This document shows positions 47,432 through 56,033 of a DNA stretch of 64,000 bases, one piece after another (positions within the stretch are counted from its first letter, which is position 1; each line of letters opens with the position of its first letter). The stretch lies in contig CACWRR010000002.1 of NCBI GenBank assembly GCA_902763335.1, positions 62,001-126,000 of the forward strand. Reading direction: 5' to 3'. The translations under genes were made by a program, and so were the position numbers. The stretch is from an uncultured Lachnospiraceae bacterium (GTDB lineage Bacteria; Bacillota; Clostridia; Lachnospirales; Lachnospiraceae). The notes below the pieces were generated by a model, which was given only the letters and a program-made list of their open reading frames with translations, ran no database searches and was not told where the DNA came from.

Positions 47432-48178
47432 ATGGTAACGAAAAATAATATTAAAAACTTTGATACGAATGAAACTGTAAGAATAAATAAATATTTAAGT
47501 GATGCAGGTGTGTGTTCAAGACGTGAGGCTGACAGATTAATTGAAGCGGGTAAAATAACCGTTGATGGAAAAAAAGCCGTGGCGGGAATGAAGGTTACAC
47601 CCGATATGAGAATTGTGTGTAACGGAAAACCGGTAAAACGTGAAAAAGAATTTATTCTGATTGCACTTAACAAACCGGTTGGAATAGAATGTACATCCGA
47701 CAGAAATAATCCTGATAATATTATTGATTTTGTGAATTATCCTAAACGTATATATACTATCGGAAGACTTGATAAGAACTCAGAGGGACTTATACTGATG
47801 ACTAATGACGGTGATATTGTAAATAAGATATCCAAATCATCAAATGTCCATGAGAAAGAGTATGTTGTAAGGGTTAATAAACCTATAACCGGTGAGTTTG
47901 TAAAAAACATGCAGGATGGAGTGAAAATATTAGACAGAGTTACACGTCCGTGCAAAGTATATCAGGAAAATAAAGATACGTTTAGAATTATTCTTACACA
48001 GGGACTGAACAGACAGATAAGAAGGATGTGTGAAGCATTAGGTTACAGAGTGTTGGAGCTTAAACGTATACGTGTCATGAATATCAGACTTGGACGATTG
48101 AAAACCGGCACTTACAGAAACGTGACAAAAAAAGAAAGAGAAGAATTGCTTGAGATGATTAAGGATTCAAAAAATTAG
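47432..48178 (+). CDS. rluF: RluF-like 23S rRNA pseudouridine synthase
   Basis: 248 residues: an N-terminal S4 RNA-binding domain (about 15-70, INKYLSDAGVCSRREADRLI) and a RsuA/RluB/E/F-type catalytic domain with the aspartate in IGRLDKNSEGLILM (about 112) and GLNRQIRRMCEALGYRVLEL near 190. Family name RluF is based on the S4 plus IGRLD layout; RluB or RsuA are alternatives. It starts 12 bases after thiC and is followed by ligA 16 bases on. Confidence 0.87.
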   Translation: MVTKNNIKNFDTNETVRINKYLSDAGVCSRREADRLIEAGKITVDGKKAVAGMKVTPDMRIVCNGKPVKREKEFILIALNKPVGIECTSDRNNPDNIIDFVNYPKRIYTIGRLDKNSEGLILMTNDGDIVNKISKSSNVHEKEYVVRVNKPITGEFVKNMQDGVKILDRVTRPCKVYQENKDTFRIILTQGLNRQIRRMCEALGYRVLELKRIRVMNIRLGRLKTGTYRNVTKKEREELLEMIKDSKN

Positions 48179-48193
48179 AGCTGAGGTATTATG

Positions 48194-50149
48194 ATGGAAC
48201 AACAATATCAGAGATTAAAAGAACTCGTAGATCTGCTTAATGAAGCATCCAGAGCTTATTATCAGGAAAGCCGTGAGATAATGAGCAACTTTGAATATGA
48301 TAAACTGTATGATAAATTGGTGGAATTAGAGAAAAATACAGGTATTGTTTTGTCAGACAGTCCGACAGTACATGTAGGATATGAGGTATTAAGCCAACTT
48401 CCTAAGGAGACCCATGAATCCCCGATGCTATCTCTTGATAAGACAAAGAAAGTTGAGGGTTTAGCTTCATTTCTCGGAGGAAGAAAAGGTGTATTATCGT
48501 GGAAACTTGACGGTCTTACAATAGTTCTTACATACAACAACGGAGAACTTATAAAGGCTGTTACAAGAGGAAACGGAATTGAAGGAGAAGTGGTTACAAA
48601 CAATGCAAAAGTATTTAAGAATATACCACTTAAGATTTCTTATAAAGATGAGCTGATAATACGTGGTGAGGCTGTAATTACCTATCCGGATTTTGAGAAG
48701 ATTAATCAGAGCATTGGTGAGATAGATGCCAAATATAAAAATCCGAGAAACTTATGTGCAGGTTCGGTAAGACAGTTGAGTAACGAGGTAACAGCCAAAA
48801 GAAATGTAAAATTTTATGCATTTTCCCTGATTAAAGCAGATGGTGTGGACTTTAACAATTCTATAGAATATCAGTTTCAATGGCTTGAAAAACAGGGATT
48901 TCAGGTAGTGGAATCCAGAATGGTCAGTGCAGAAGATATTGCGGAAAATGTAGAATATTTTGCGGAGAAAATAAAGACCTACGAAGTTCCGTCAGACGGA
49001 CTGGTGCTTATGTACGATGATATTGAGTATGGATTGTCTTTAGGAACTACTGCAAAATTTCCAAGAAACGGTATTGCATTTAAATGGAAAGATGAAATTG
49101 CAGTGACTACATTAAGAGAGATTGAGTGGAGTGCCTCAAGAACAGGACTTATAAATCCGGTTGCCATATTTGATCCGGTAGAGTTAGAGGGCACGACAGT
49201 TTCAAGGGCCAGCATTCATAACTTAAGTATAATAGATGAACTTGAGCTTGGAATAGGTGATGAGATAGAAGTATATAAGGCAAACATGATTATACCTCAG
49301 ATTGCCGAAAATCATACAAGAAGCAGAAAGCTTGACATACCGGAGGTCTGTCCTGTGTGTGGTGGCAAAACGGAGATTCAGAGTATAAACAGTACAAAAA
49401 CTTTATACTGTACAAATCCTGAGTGTCAGGCAAAAAAGATAAAACTGTATACACATTTTGTAGGCCGTGATGCAATGAATATAGATGGTCTGTCAGAGGA
49501 AACATTAGAGAAATTTATTGACATGGGATATATACACGAGTTTGCTGACATATATCATCTTGACAGATTTGAAAGTGAGATAGTAGGGACTAAGGGATTT
49601 GGACAGAAATCCTTTGATAATATTATTGATGCAGTGAACAATTCAAGAAAGACAAACGTTATCAGAGTTTTATACAGCCTCGGAATATCAAATATCGGTC
49701 TGTCAAATGCCAGATTAATATGCAGGGAATTTAACTATGATATTGAGCTGATAAGAAATGCAACAACAGATTCTCTTGTATGTATAGATGGAGTCGGTGG
49801 TGTCATAGCCGATACATTTACTGCTTATTTTAATTCTGATGAGAATAACAGACATCTTGACAATCTGTTAAAAGAGCTTAATATAGAAAAGATAGAGGAA
49901 TCAGATAAAGAGCAGATTTTTAACGGTAAAACATTTGTAATCACCGGAAAGGTGAATCATTTTGCCAACAGAAATGAAGTCAAGGCAAAGATAGAAGAAC
50001 TTGGCGGAAAGGTAACCGGAAGTGTAACATCAAATACTGATTATCTTATTAATAATGATTCAATGTCTAATTCTTCCAAAAACAAAAAAGCAAAAGAATT
50101 GGGTATAGATATAATAACTGAAGAAGAGTTTATCAGTATGTATTCATAA
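48194..50149 (+). CDS. ligA: NAD-dependent DNA ligase
   Basis: 651 residues, full-length bacterial LigA. Adenylation lysine in SWKLDGLT (about residue 104), OB fold, four-cysteine zinc finger (CPVCGG ... CTNPEC, about 391-414), helix-hairpin-helix domain, and a C-terminal BRCT domain (NGKTFVITGK, about 575-650). It joins DNA ends using NAD+. Start: GAGGT lies about 7 bases before the ATG at 48194, and about 4 before the ATG at 48191; both give a similar protein. Sits between rluF-like and metA. Confidence 0.96.
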   Translation: MEQQYQRLKELVDLLNEASRAYYQESREIMSNFEYDKLYDKLVELEKNTGIVLSDSPTVHVGYEVLSQLPKETHESPMLSLDKTKKVEGLASFLGGRKGVLSWKLDGLTIVLTYNNGELIKAVTRGNGIEGEVVTNNAKVFKNIPLKISYKDELIIRGEAVITYPDFEKINQSIGEIDAKYKNPRNLCAGSVRQLSNEVTAKRNVKFYAFSLIKADGVDFNNSIEYQFQWLEKQGFQVVESRMVSAEDIAENVEYFAEKIKTYEVPSDGLVLMYDDIEYGLSLGTTAKFPRNGIAFKWKDEIAVTTLREIEWSASRTGLINPVAIFDPVELEGTTVSRASIHNLSIIDELELGIGDEIEVYKANMIIPQIAENHTRSRKLDIPEVCPVCGGKTEIQSINSTKTLYCTNPECQAKKIKLYTHFVGRDAMNIDGLSEETLEKFIDMGYIHEFADIYHLDRFESEIVGTKGFGQKSFDNIIDAVNNSRKTNVIRVLYSLGISNIGLSNARLICREFNYDIELIRNATTDSLVCIDGVGGVIADTFTAYFNSDENNRHLDNLLKELNIEKIEESDKEQIFNGKTFVITGKVNHFANRNEVKAKIEELGGKVTGSVTSNTDYLINNDSMSNSSKNKKAKELGIDIITEEEFISMYS

Positions 50150-50191
50150 ATAAAAACTTATATTATAAACGCTTCGGAAATGGAGGAAAAA

Positions 50192-51100
50192 ATGCCAATT
50201 AAAGTTCAGGGCGATTTGCCCGCAAAAGCAGTTATTGAAAGCGAAAATATTTTCATAATGGATGAGAACAGAGCAATAATGCAGGATATACGTCCGCTGC
50301 AGGTTGCTATTCTTAATCTCATGCCACTTAAACATGAAACAGAAATTCAATTACTCAGAGCATTATCTAATACTCCGCTGCAGGTTGATGTGACATTTGT
50401 GTTTGTAAAAAATCATGTGTCAAAAAACACACCTGAAAGTCACTTGAATAAGTTTTATACAACATTTAGTGAAATTAAAGATAAAAAGTTTGATGGATTC
50501 ATTATTACAGGTGCACCTATAGAACTTATGGAATACGAAGAGGTTGAATATTGGGATGAAATTGAGGAGATAATGGAGTGGACCAAGACAAATGTAACGT
50601 CAACGTTGCATGTATGCTGGGGCGCACAGGCAGGTCTTTATCATCATTTTGGGATTCAGAAACATCTTCTCAAAGAAAAAATGTTTGGTATATATGAACA
50701 TGAAGTAATACATAGAAAAGTACCTCTTATGAGAGGATTTGACGATGTATTTCTGGCTCCACATTCAAGACATACAGAGGTGAGAACAGAGGATATTAAA
50801 AATACACCTGAACTTACAGTACTTGCAGAATCAAAGAAAGCCGGCGTGCTTATATCCATGACAGAAAATGGAAAGCAGATATTCCTTATGGGACATCCTG
50901 AGTACGATAGGATAACACTTGATACAGAATATAAACGTGACAAGGCAAAAGGCATGGATATACAGATTCCATATAACTATTATAAGGATGACAATCCTGA
51001 CAATCCGCCGTTATTGACATGGCGTGCACATGCCAATGCGTTCTATACCAATTGGCTTAATTATTACGTTTATCAGAGTACGCCTTACGAATGGTGCTAA
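50192..51100 (+). CDS. metA: Homoserine O-acyltransferase MetA (probably acetyl-specific)
   Basis: 302 residues. First committed step of methionine synthesis. Catalytic cysteine in HVCWGAQAGLY (about residue 142), histidine/glutamate in GHPEYDR (about 235). The residue that selects the acyl donor in this family is 111: Gly in the succinyl enzyme of E. coli and Glu in acetyl-using enzymes. Here it is E in TGAPIELME, so O-acetylhomoserine is predicted. Start at 50192 with GGAGG 6 bases upstream. No SAM riboswitch is visible in the short upstream region. Confidence 0.95.
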   Translation: MPIKVQGDLPAKAVIESENIFIMDENRAIMQDIRPLQVAILNLMPLKHETEIQLLRALSNTPLQVDVTFVFVKNHVSKNTPESHLNKFYTTFSEIKDKKFDGFIITGAPIELMEYEEVEYWDEIEEIMEWTKTNVTSTLHVCWGAQAGLYHHFGIQKHLLKEKMFGIYEHEVIHRKVPLMRGFDDVFLAPHSRHTEVRTEDIKNTPELTVLAESKKAGVLISMTENGKQIFLMGHPEYDRITLDTEYKRDKAKGMDIQIPYNYYKDDNPDNPPLLTWRAHANAFYTNWLNYYVYQSTPYEWC

Positions 51101-51113
51101 ATACCGCACAATA

Positions 51114-51133
51114 GCCGTTTTGACGGTGTTTTG
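51114..51133 (+). terminator. Weak terminator after metA
   Basis: GCCGT-TTTG-ACGGT hairpin of about 5 pairs followed by GTTTT. Short stem, so termination may be weak. Confidence 0.4.
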
Positions 51134-51150
51134 CAGGAAGTCAATAAACT

Positions 51151-51319
51151 ATGAAATTCTATGAAATTCTATGTATTTCAATGGCAAAAGTGTGTAGTAA
51201 GTGTGTAGTAAATGCTTTTAAAGTGTGTAGTATATTAAAAATAATAAAGAGCTATTATAAGTGTGTAGTAAATGCTTTTAAAGTGTGTAGTATATTAAAA
51301 ATAATAAAGAGCTATTATA
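51151..51319. repeat. Tandem direct repeats downstream of metA
   Basis: A 10-base unit ATGAAATTCT occurs twice in tandem at 51151-51170. Downstream, a 60-base unit is duplicated: 51198-51259 is identical to 51258-51319 (62-base match, 60-base period). Within and next to it the decamer GTGTGTAGTA occurs five times (51190s, 51201, 51223, 51261 and 51283). The region has no gene and looks like a duplication scar or the remnant of an integrated element. Confidence 0.85.
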
Positions 51320-51331
51320 TGCAATAAATAC

Positions 51332-51357
51332 GAGTAGGACAGTGAAATGTCCTTCTC
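51332..51357 (+). terminator. Hairpin before the HicB 3' end
   Basis: GAGTAGGACA (51332-51341) pairs with TGTCCTTCTC (51348-51357) with one mismatch. Followed by ATATTTTGTT on the forward strand. It may be the end of metA readthrough or a terminator for either side. Confidence 0.5.
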
Positions 51358-51399
51358 ATATTTTGTTAAAATTGAAGTTATGGCATTTTTATAATGTAG

Positions 51400-51672
51400 T
51401 TATGTATAATAAGCATTTATGTCAAATACAAGTAAATTTATAAATGAACCTTCATCATATTCCACATCTTCAGGTTTGCTTGCCATAGGAAAATCATTAC
51501 CAGCTTCTAGTTCGCCAAGAATCCAGCCGCTGGCGGCATCAATTCCCATATCAATTGCATTTATAAGAGAATCACCCTGGGTTAAACATTCGGGAAAATC
51601 AGGAAATGAAATCCAAAATCCACCTTCTTCAGCTTTGTGGAATATTGCGGGATAAAATAATTTATTACACAT
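51400..51672 (-). CDS. Truncated HicB-type antitoxin, orphan
   Basis: 90 residues with the HicB core: FYPAIFHKAEEGGFWISFPD (about 6-25), FPECLTQGDSLINAIDMGID (about 25-45). The usual C-terminal DNA-binding tail (about 45 more residues in family members) is missing: the frame stops after VFDINAYYT. No hicA toxin is visible on either side. Ribosome site CCTCC-complement (GGAGG at 51681-51685) precedes the ATG at 51672. It could be a decayed toxin-antitoxin remnant. Codon use is similar to the rest. Confidence 0.75.
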   Translation of the reverse strand: MCNKLFYPAIFHKAEEGGFWISFPDFPECLTQGDSLINAIDMGIDAASGWILGELEAGNDFPMASKPEDVEYDEGSFINLLVFDINAYYT

Positions 51673-51686
51673 AGGGCATACCTCCG

Positions 51687-51794
51687 TTTGATGTGATTAC
51701 ATTATAATACGTAATAATATATATGCCAATAATAAACTTGAAATTTTATCAGAACAATTAAAGCTGGATTTGACATCCTCTAAATCACATCAAA
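51687..51794. repeat. 12-base perfect inverted repeat upstream of hicB-like gene
   Basis: TTTGATGTGATT (51687-51698) and AATCACATCAAA (51783-51794) are exact reverse complements, enclosing 84 bases. The left copy lies next to the HicB ribosome site, and the span includes its promoter, so it may be operators or the ends of a small mobile element. Confidence 0.75.
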
Positions 51795-51798
51795 ACAT

Positions 51799-51828
51799 GA
51801 ATAGTGTCTAAGCTGCCGCACATATACT
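51799..51828 (+). promoter_or_regulatory. Possible SigE-type promoter of yqfC
   Basis: GAATAGT (51799-51805), 15-base spacer, CATATACT (51821-51828), resembling the SigE mother-cell consensus (about ATATT and CATACANT). yqfCD in Bacillus are SigE-dependent (established). Confidence 0.45.
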
Positions 51829-51856
51829 ATAAAAAATGTATGGTGGCCAGTTTATC

Positions 51857-52114
51857 ATGATATTAGAATCGGCAGCATCAGAATTAAATCTTCCAAAGGA
51901 TGTTTTACTGGGTGCATCACTTATGCATTTGACAGGACATTATGAGGCTGTTATTGAAAATTACAAAAATATTGTGGAATATAATAATAGTGTGTTAATC
52001 GTAAATACTAAAACCGGAAGGATTAAAATTTCAGGTGAAAACCTGCAAATAGAGTACTTTACCGGAGATGATATGAAAGTAGTAGGGCTTATTAAAGAAA
52101 TAACCATTATATAA
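51857..52114 (+). CDS. yqfC: Sporulation protein YqfC
   Basis: 85 residues. The pattern ELNLPKDVLLGASLMHLTGH, then YKNIVEYNNSVLIVNTKTGR, with ISGENLQI, is that of the YqfC family of mother-cell sporulation proteins; molecular role unknown. Start at 51857 is inferred because the ATG at 51836 is at the predicted transcription start; the ribosome site here is weak (GGTGG). yqfD follows, and its ribosome site overlaps the yqfC stop (TAAGGGGGG). Confidence 0.85.
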   Translation: MILESAASELNLPKDVLLGASLMHLTGHYEAVIENYKNIVEYNNSVLIVNTKTGRIKISGENLQIEYFTGDDMKVVGLIKEITII

Positions 52115-52133
52115 GGGGGGATGTGAAACGAAC

Positions 52134-53378
52134 ATTTTATTAAGATATATAAAAGGATATCTTATAGTTCGGATAAGCGGGATTAATAAAGAACGTTTCC
52201 TTAATTTGTGCAGAAATCATAAATTTGAAATATGGAATGTAAAACAGACAGACAATAATGAATATTTGTTTTACATAGATATTGAAGATTTCAGGCTGTT
52301 AAAGGATATAAGGAGAAAGACATCATGTAAGATAAAAATTTTAAATAAGTCCGGGTTGCCGTTTTTTATATATAAGTATAAAACCAGAGTACTGTTTGTA
52401 GTCGGTGTTATTTTATTCTTTCTTATTTCAAATATTATGTCACGATATATATGGAATATTTCGCTGGACGGAAATTACAGTTATACCAGTGAAAAAATTA
52501 TAAATATGCTTGAAAAAAACGGAATAAAACATGGCATAAATAAAAATAAAATTGTGGGAAGTGAAATAGAAACACTCATAAGAAATACATATCCTGATAT
52601 CACATGGGTTTCGGTTGAACTTAAAGGGACCCGGCTTATAGTTCATATAAAGGAGAATTTTGACCGGACGATAGTCGAAAAGGAGGATAAACCGTACAAT
52701 CTGCTTGCGGGTAAAGAGGCGGTTATTACAGGCATTGTAACCAGAAATGGGACACCTAAAGTGAAAACGGGTGATAAAGTAATGCCGGATACTGAACTTG
52801 TGTCGGGAATGCTTGAAATAATCGGTGACGATGGAAGTGTAGTGTCAAGAAAATATGTGTTATCAGATGCGGATGTATTTGGAAATGTTGTATATGATTA
52901 TTCGGATAAATTTCCATTAATCCATGAAATAAAGCAATATACCGGAAAATATAAAAGGGCATTATCAATAGAGGTATGTACAGCCGGAATAAATCTGATT
53001 GGCTTACCTGTTAAATATGATTCATTCGATATTGTTTCTGACACATCGCAGTTATGTATTTTTGATAATTTTTATTTGCCGGCGTATCTGGTGAAATATA
53101 AATATAATGAGTATATTACTTTGAAAGAAAAATATACAAAAAAAGAGGCTGAAGAGGTAGCAAACGAAAAAATATCTCGTTTTTTAAAAGATTTGGAAGA
53201 AAAGGGTATTCAAATTATACAAAATAATGTTAAAATAGAAGTTAATGAAAACGACTGTTGTTCATCCGGGAACATTGTTGGAAATGAAAGGCTCGGAAAA
53301 ATACAGTACATTACTGAGGATATGAAAAATCAAAATGACATAGAAGAAGGGACTGATATAGCAGATGAGCGTGATTGA
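52134..53378 (+). CDS. yqfD: Sporulation protein YqfD (non-AUG or disrupted start)
   Basis: About 414 residues as a continuous frame beginning near base 52134 (or earlier). Family-like N-terminus LLRYIKGYLIVRISG is followed by one membrane helix (about residues 83-103, FVVGVILFFLISNIM) and a large extracellular region. There is no ATG, GTG or TTG in frame between yqfC and LLRYIKGY: candidates are ATT (52134) or ACG (52128). The ribosome-site-like AAGGGGGG (52113-52120) is followed immediately by ATG TGA (52121). A TTG at 52206 would delete the first 24 residues. In Bacillus, YqfD is a SigE-controlled protein of about 400 residues. Overlaps phoH by 14 bases. Confidence 0.82.
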   Translation: MLLRYIKGYLIVRISGINKERFLNLCRNHKFEIWNVKQTDNNEYLFYIDIEDFRLLKDIRRKTSCKIKILNKSGLPFFIYKYKTRVLFVVGVILFFLISNIMSRYIWNISLDGNYSYTSEKIINMLEKNGIKHGINKNKIVGSEIETLIRNTYPDITWVSVELKGTRLIVHIKENFDRTIVEKEDKPYNLLAGKEAVITGIVTRNGTPKVKTGDKVMPDTELVSGMLEIIGDDGSVVSRKYVLSDADVFGNVVYDYSDKFPLIHEIKQYTGKYKRALSIEVCTAGINLIGLPVKYDSFDIVSDTSQLCIFDNFYLPAYLVKYKYNEYITLKEKYTKKEAEEVANEKISRFLKDLEEKGIQIIQNNVKIEVNENDCCSSGNIVGNERLGKIQYITEDMKNQNDIEEGTDIADERD

Positions 53379-54330
53379 GAGTATAATGGATATTCCGGCA
53401 GGACATGAGCAGAATGTATTTGGACAATTTGATTCGCACCTGAAAAAAATTGAAAAAACACTTCATGTTACGGTTATTGCAAGAAATTCAGAATTAAAAA
53501 TAATAGGAAATGAAGTAAGTGCAAAAAGGGCTAAGGATGTATTTAATGAACTTATTGAATTGTCAAAAAGAGGTAACGCTATTTCAGAGCAGGATGTAAA
53601 CTATGCCCTCAGTCTTTCGATGGAAGGAATGACGGAGACAATGTCAGCTCTTGATGATGAGATAATATGCCGGACCATAAGCGGAAAGCCGGTAAAACCT
53701 AAAACTCATGGACAGAAGAAATATATAGATGAGATTCGTGATAAAATGATAGTGTTTGGTATCGGACCGGCAGGTACGGGAAAAACATATCTTGCGATGG
53801 CAATGGCTATAACGGCTTTTAAAAATAACGAAGTAAATCGTATTATTCTTACACGTCCGGCTATAGAGGCCGGCGAAAATCTGGGATTTCTTCCCGGAGA
53901 TTTGCAGAGTAAAGTTGACCCGTATCTGCGGCCGCTTTATGATGCGTTGTATCAGATAATGGGAGCTGAAAGTTATTTAAGTAACTCAGAAAAAGGACTT
54001 ATAGAAGTTGCACCTTTAGCATACATGCGTGGACGAACCCTTGATAATGCGTATATTATACTTGATGAAGCACAGAACACTACTCCGGCGCAGATGAAAA
54101 TGTTTTTGACACGTATCGGATTTGGCTCAAAAGTTATAATAACCGGAGACTTAACACAGAAAGATTTACCGGGAAATGCAGTGTCAGGACTTGATACAGC
54201 AATAAAGGTTTTAAAAAATATAGATGAGGTAGCATTTGTACAGCTGACGAGTCAGGACGTTGTCCGTCACCCTCTTGTACAGAAAATAGTAAAAGCTTAT
54301 GAAGAATATGAGAAAAAACGCAAAAATTAA
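53365..54330 (+). CDS. phoH: PhoH family ATPase (YbeZ-like)
   Basis: 321 residues. Walker A GIGPAGTGKTYL (about 132-143), Walker B YIILDEAQN (about 229-237), sensor motif ITGDLTQKD (about 262). PhoH-like ATPases are often RNase/helicase-associated and next to ybeY (RNA metabolism, established context). ATG overlaps the yqfD stop (14 bases); its 3' end overlaps the next gene by 32 bases. Confidence 0.95.
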   Translation: MSVIESIMDIPAGHEQNVFGQFDSHLKKIEKTLHVTVIARNSELKIIGNEVSAKRAKDVFNELIELSKRGNAISEQDVNYALSLSMEGMTETMSALDDEIICRTISGKPVKPKTHGQKKYIDEIRDKMIVFGIGPAGTGKTYLAMAMAITAFKNNEVNRIILTRPAIEAGENLGFLPGDLQSKVDPYLRPLYDALYQIMGAESYLSNSEKGLIEVAPLAYMRGRTLDNAYIILDEAQNTTPAQMKMFLTRIGFGSKVIITGDLTQKDLPGNAVSGLDTAIKVLKNIDEVAFVQLTSQDVVRHPLVQKIVKAYEEYEKKRKN

Positions 54331-55477
54331 ATATATTATATTATTCACAGCTTTTGTGTACACTGTGGTTTTTTCACAATACTTTATAAACAGGCAGCCG
54401 TTGTTTGAATATGAAAAGCAATCGGTTGTTGCACTTGTTGCATTTTCGGCACTGTTTTTTCTTATGTGTATGTTAAAATATTCTCCATCCCAAAGCGGCT
54501 GGGGAATATTTTTGGTGCTATACTGTCTGTTTATTGGATTGCAGCTGGTGTTTATAAATATGCAGCCGGCATATGTTCCATTGTTTTTACCGGCAGTTAT
54601 TATAGCACTGATGTATAGACCGTATTGCGGTATGGCATTTCATCTCATGTATTGTATATTGTATTTTTATATAAGTAATCAGACTGATTTAAAGATGATT
54701 GTGTACTGGATACTTACAGGTATAATATTTTGTTTTGTAACAGAATTTATGACAGATTTAAACGGAATGATAAACAGCGGGCTTATATATATAATTACTT
54801 ATGCCATAATAACAATTTTAAGATTGCGTTATGAAGATAATAAAATTGATTATTTTATGATGCTTCCGGGTTTGTTACAAATATTTGTAACAATAATGAT
54901 ATGTTTTCTTGTAATTGTGGGAAAGAAATTTATTGATATAAGAAAGAAGCCTTCAAAAAGTAAGTATGTAAATTATTGTAATGAAGATTTTAAACCTATA
55001 GCTGAAATGCGTGATACGTCATTAAGGGTGTTTTACCATTCTCTTGAGGTTGCAGACTTATCGGCTGCTGCCGCATCTGCGATAAATGCTGATGCGATGC
55101 TGGCAAGAGCGGGGGCAATGTATCATGACATAGGAAAGACTATGAGCAGCAATTATGTAAAAGCAGGAGTTTTAGTTGCAAAAGAATATAATCTTCCAAA
55201 GGAAATAATAGACATAATAGAAGAACACAATGGTAAGATAAGAAAGCCGGCATCTAAAGAGGCGGCTATAGTATATCTTGCAGATACACTTGCATCAACC
55301 AGAGATTATATGATGAAGACAGGCAATCAGAAAATGGATGAAAAGAAGATTATAGATAATATTATGATGCTCAGACTTGACAGTGAAATGTTAGATGAAT
55401 CAGGACTTACACTTTCGGATTTCAGGGAAATAAAGAAAACTTTTATAGAAATAATGTGCGGAAATGAACGAAAATAA
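54299..55477 (+). CDS. yqfF: Short YqfF/PgpH-like HD phosphohydrolase with membrane domain
   Basis: 392 residues. Up to seven membrane helices occupy about residues 8-215, followed by an HD domain (about 235-390) with FYHSLEVADL and MYHDIGKTMSS and a distal D. In Bacillus and Listeria PgpH is about 700 residues, with a large N-terminal extracellular (7TMR-HDED) domain; that domain is missing here. PgpH degrades c-di-AMP in Listeria. The catalytic HD motif is intact, so phosphodiesterase activity is plausible. The start overlaps phoH by 32 bases with no clear ribosome site, so translation may be coupled. Confidence 0.85.
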   Translation: MKNMRKNAKIKYIILFTAFVYTVVFSQYFINRQPLFEYEKQSVVALVAFSALFFLMCMLKYSPSQSGWGIFLVLYCLFIGLQLVFINMQPAYVPLFLPAVIIALMYRPYCGMAFHLMYCILYFYISNQTDLKMIVYWILTGIIFCFVTEFMTDLNGMINSGLIYIITYAIITILRLRYEDNKIDYFMMLPGLLQIFVTIMICFLVIVGKKFIDIRKKPSKSKYVNYCNEDFKPIAEMRDTSLRVFYHSLEVADLSAAAASAINADAMLARAGAMYHDIGKTMSSNYVKAGVLVAKEYNLPKEIIDIIEEHNGKIRKPASKEAAIVYLADTLASTRDYMMKTGNQKMDEKKIIDNIMMLRLDSEMLDESGLTLSDFREIKKTFIEIMCGNERK

Positions 55478-55511
55478 CGCAAATTATCTGTGGAATGGAG
55501 AATGAGAATAA

Positions 55512-56009
55512 ATGAGTTTAGTGATTGAAAATGAAGTAGATGTAAAATTTGATTTTGATTATGAAAAATTAATAATGGATGTTGTTAATTATGCTCTTGA
55601 TTATATAAAGTGTCCGTATGAAAGTGAAGTAAATGTGACATTGACAAATAATGAGGAGATACATAAAATAAACAAAGAATTCAGGGAGATAGACAGACCT
55701 ACCGATGTACTGTCATTTCCGATGATTCAGTATGAAACACCGGGAGATTTTGATATTGTAGAATCCTGTGAAGATTTATATTTCAATCCGGATAGCGGAG
55801 AAATGATTTTGGGAGACATTATTATCTCGACAGATAAGGTGTTTTCACAGGCAGAAGAATATGGACATTCCCCTAAAAGGGAACTGGCATTTTTAGTGGC
55901 ACACAGTATGCTGCACCTTTTTGGGTTTGACCATATAGATGATGAAGAGAGAAAAGATATGGAAAAACGCCAGAATGAAATACTTGATGCACTTGGAATA
56001 TACAGGTAA
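55512..56009 (+). CDS. ybeY: Endoribonuclease YbeY
   Basis: 165 residues, zinc-dependent endoribonuclease for 16S rRNA 3' processing and ribosome quality control. Zinc motif HSMLHLFGFDH (HXXXHXXXXXH, about 136-146) and the conserved RPTDVLSFP (about 61-69). Family context phoH-ybeY is conserved. A short insert (about residues 75-95) is slightly longer than in Bacillus. dgkA, which usually follows, is absent. Confidence 0.95.
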   Translation: MSLVIENEVDVKFDFDYEKLIMDVVNYALDYIKCPYESEVNVTLTNNEEIHKINKEFREIDRPTDVLSFPMIQYETPGDFDIVESCEDLYFNPDSGEMILGDIIISTDKVFSQAEEYGHSPKRELAFLVAHSMLHLFGFDHIDDEERKDMEKRQNEILDALGIYR

Positions 56010-56033
56010 AGCATCTGCGAAATGGAGAACAGA

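Noticed and set aside
51151-51319. CRISPR array
   Set aside because: The repeats are contiguous tandem copies with no unique spacers, and no cas gene is near.
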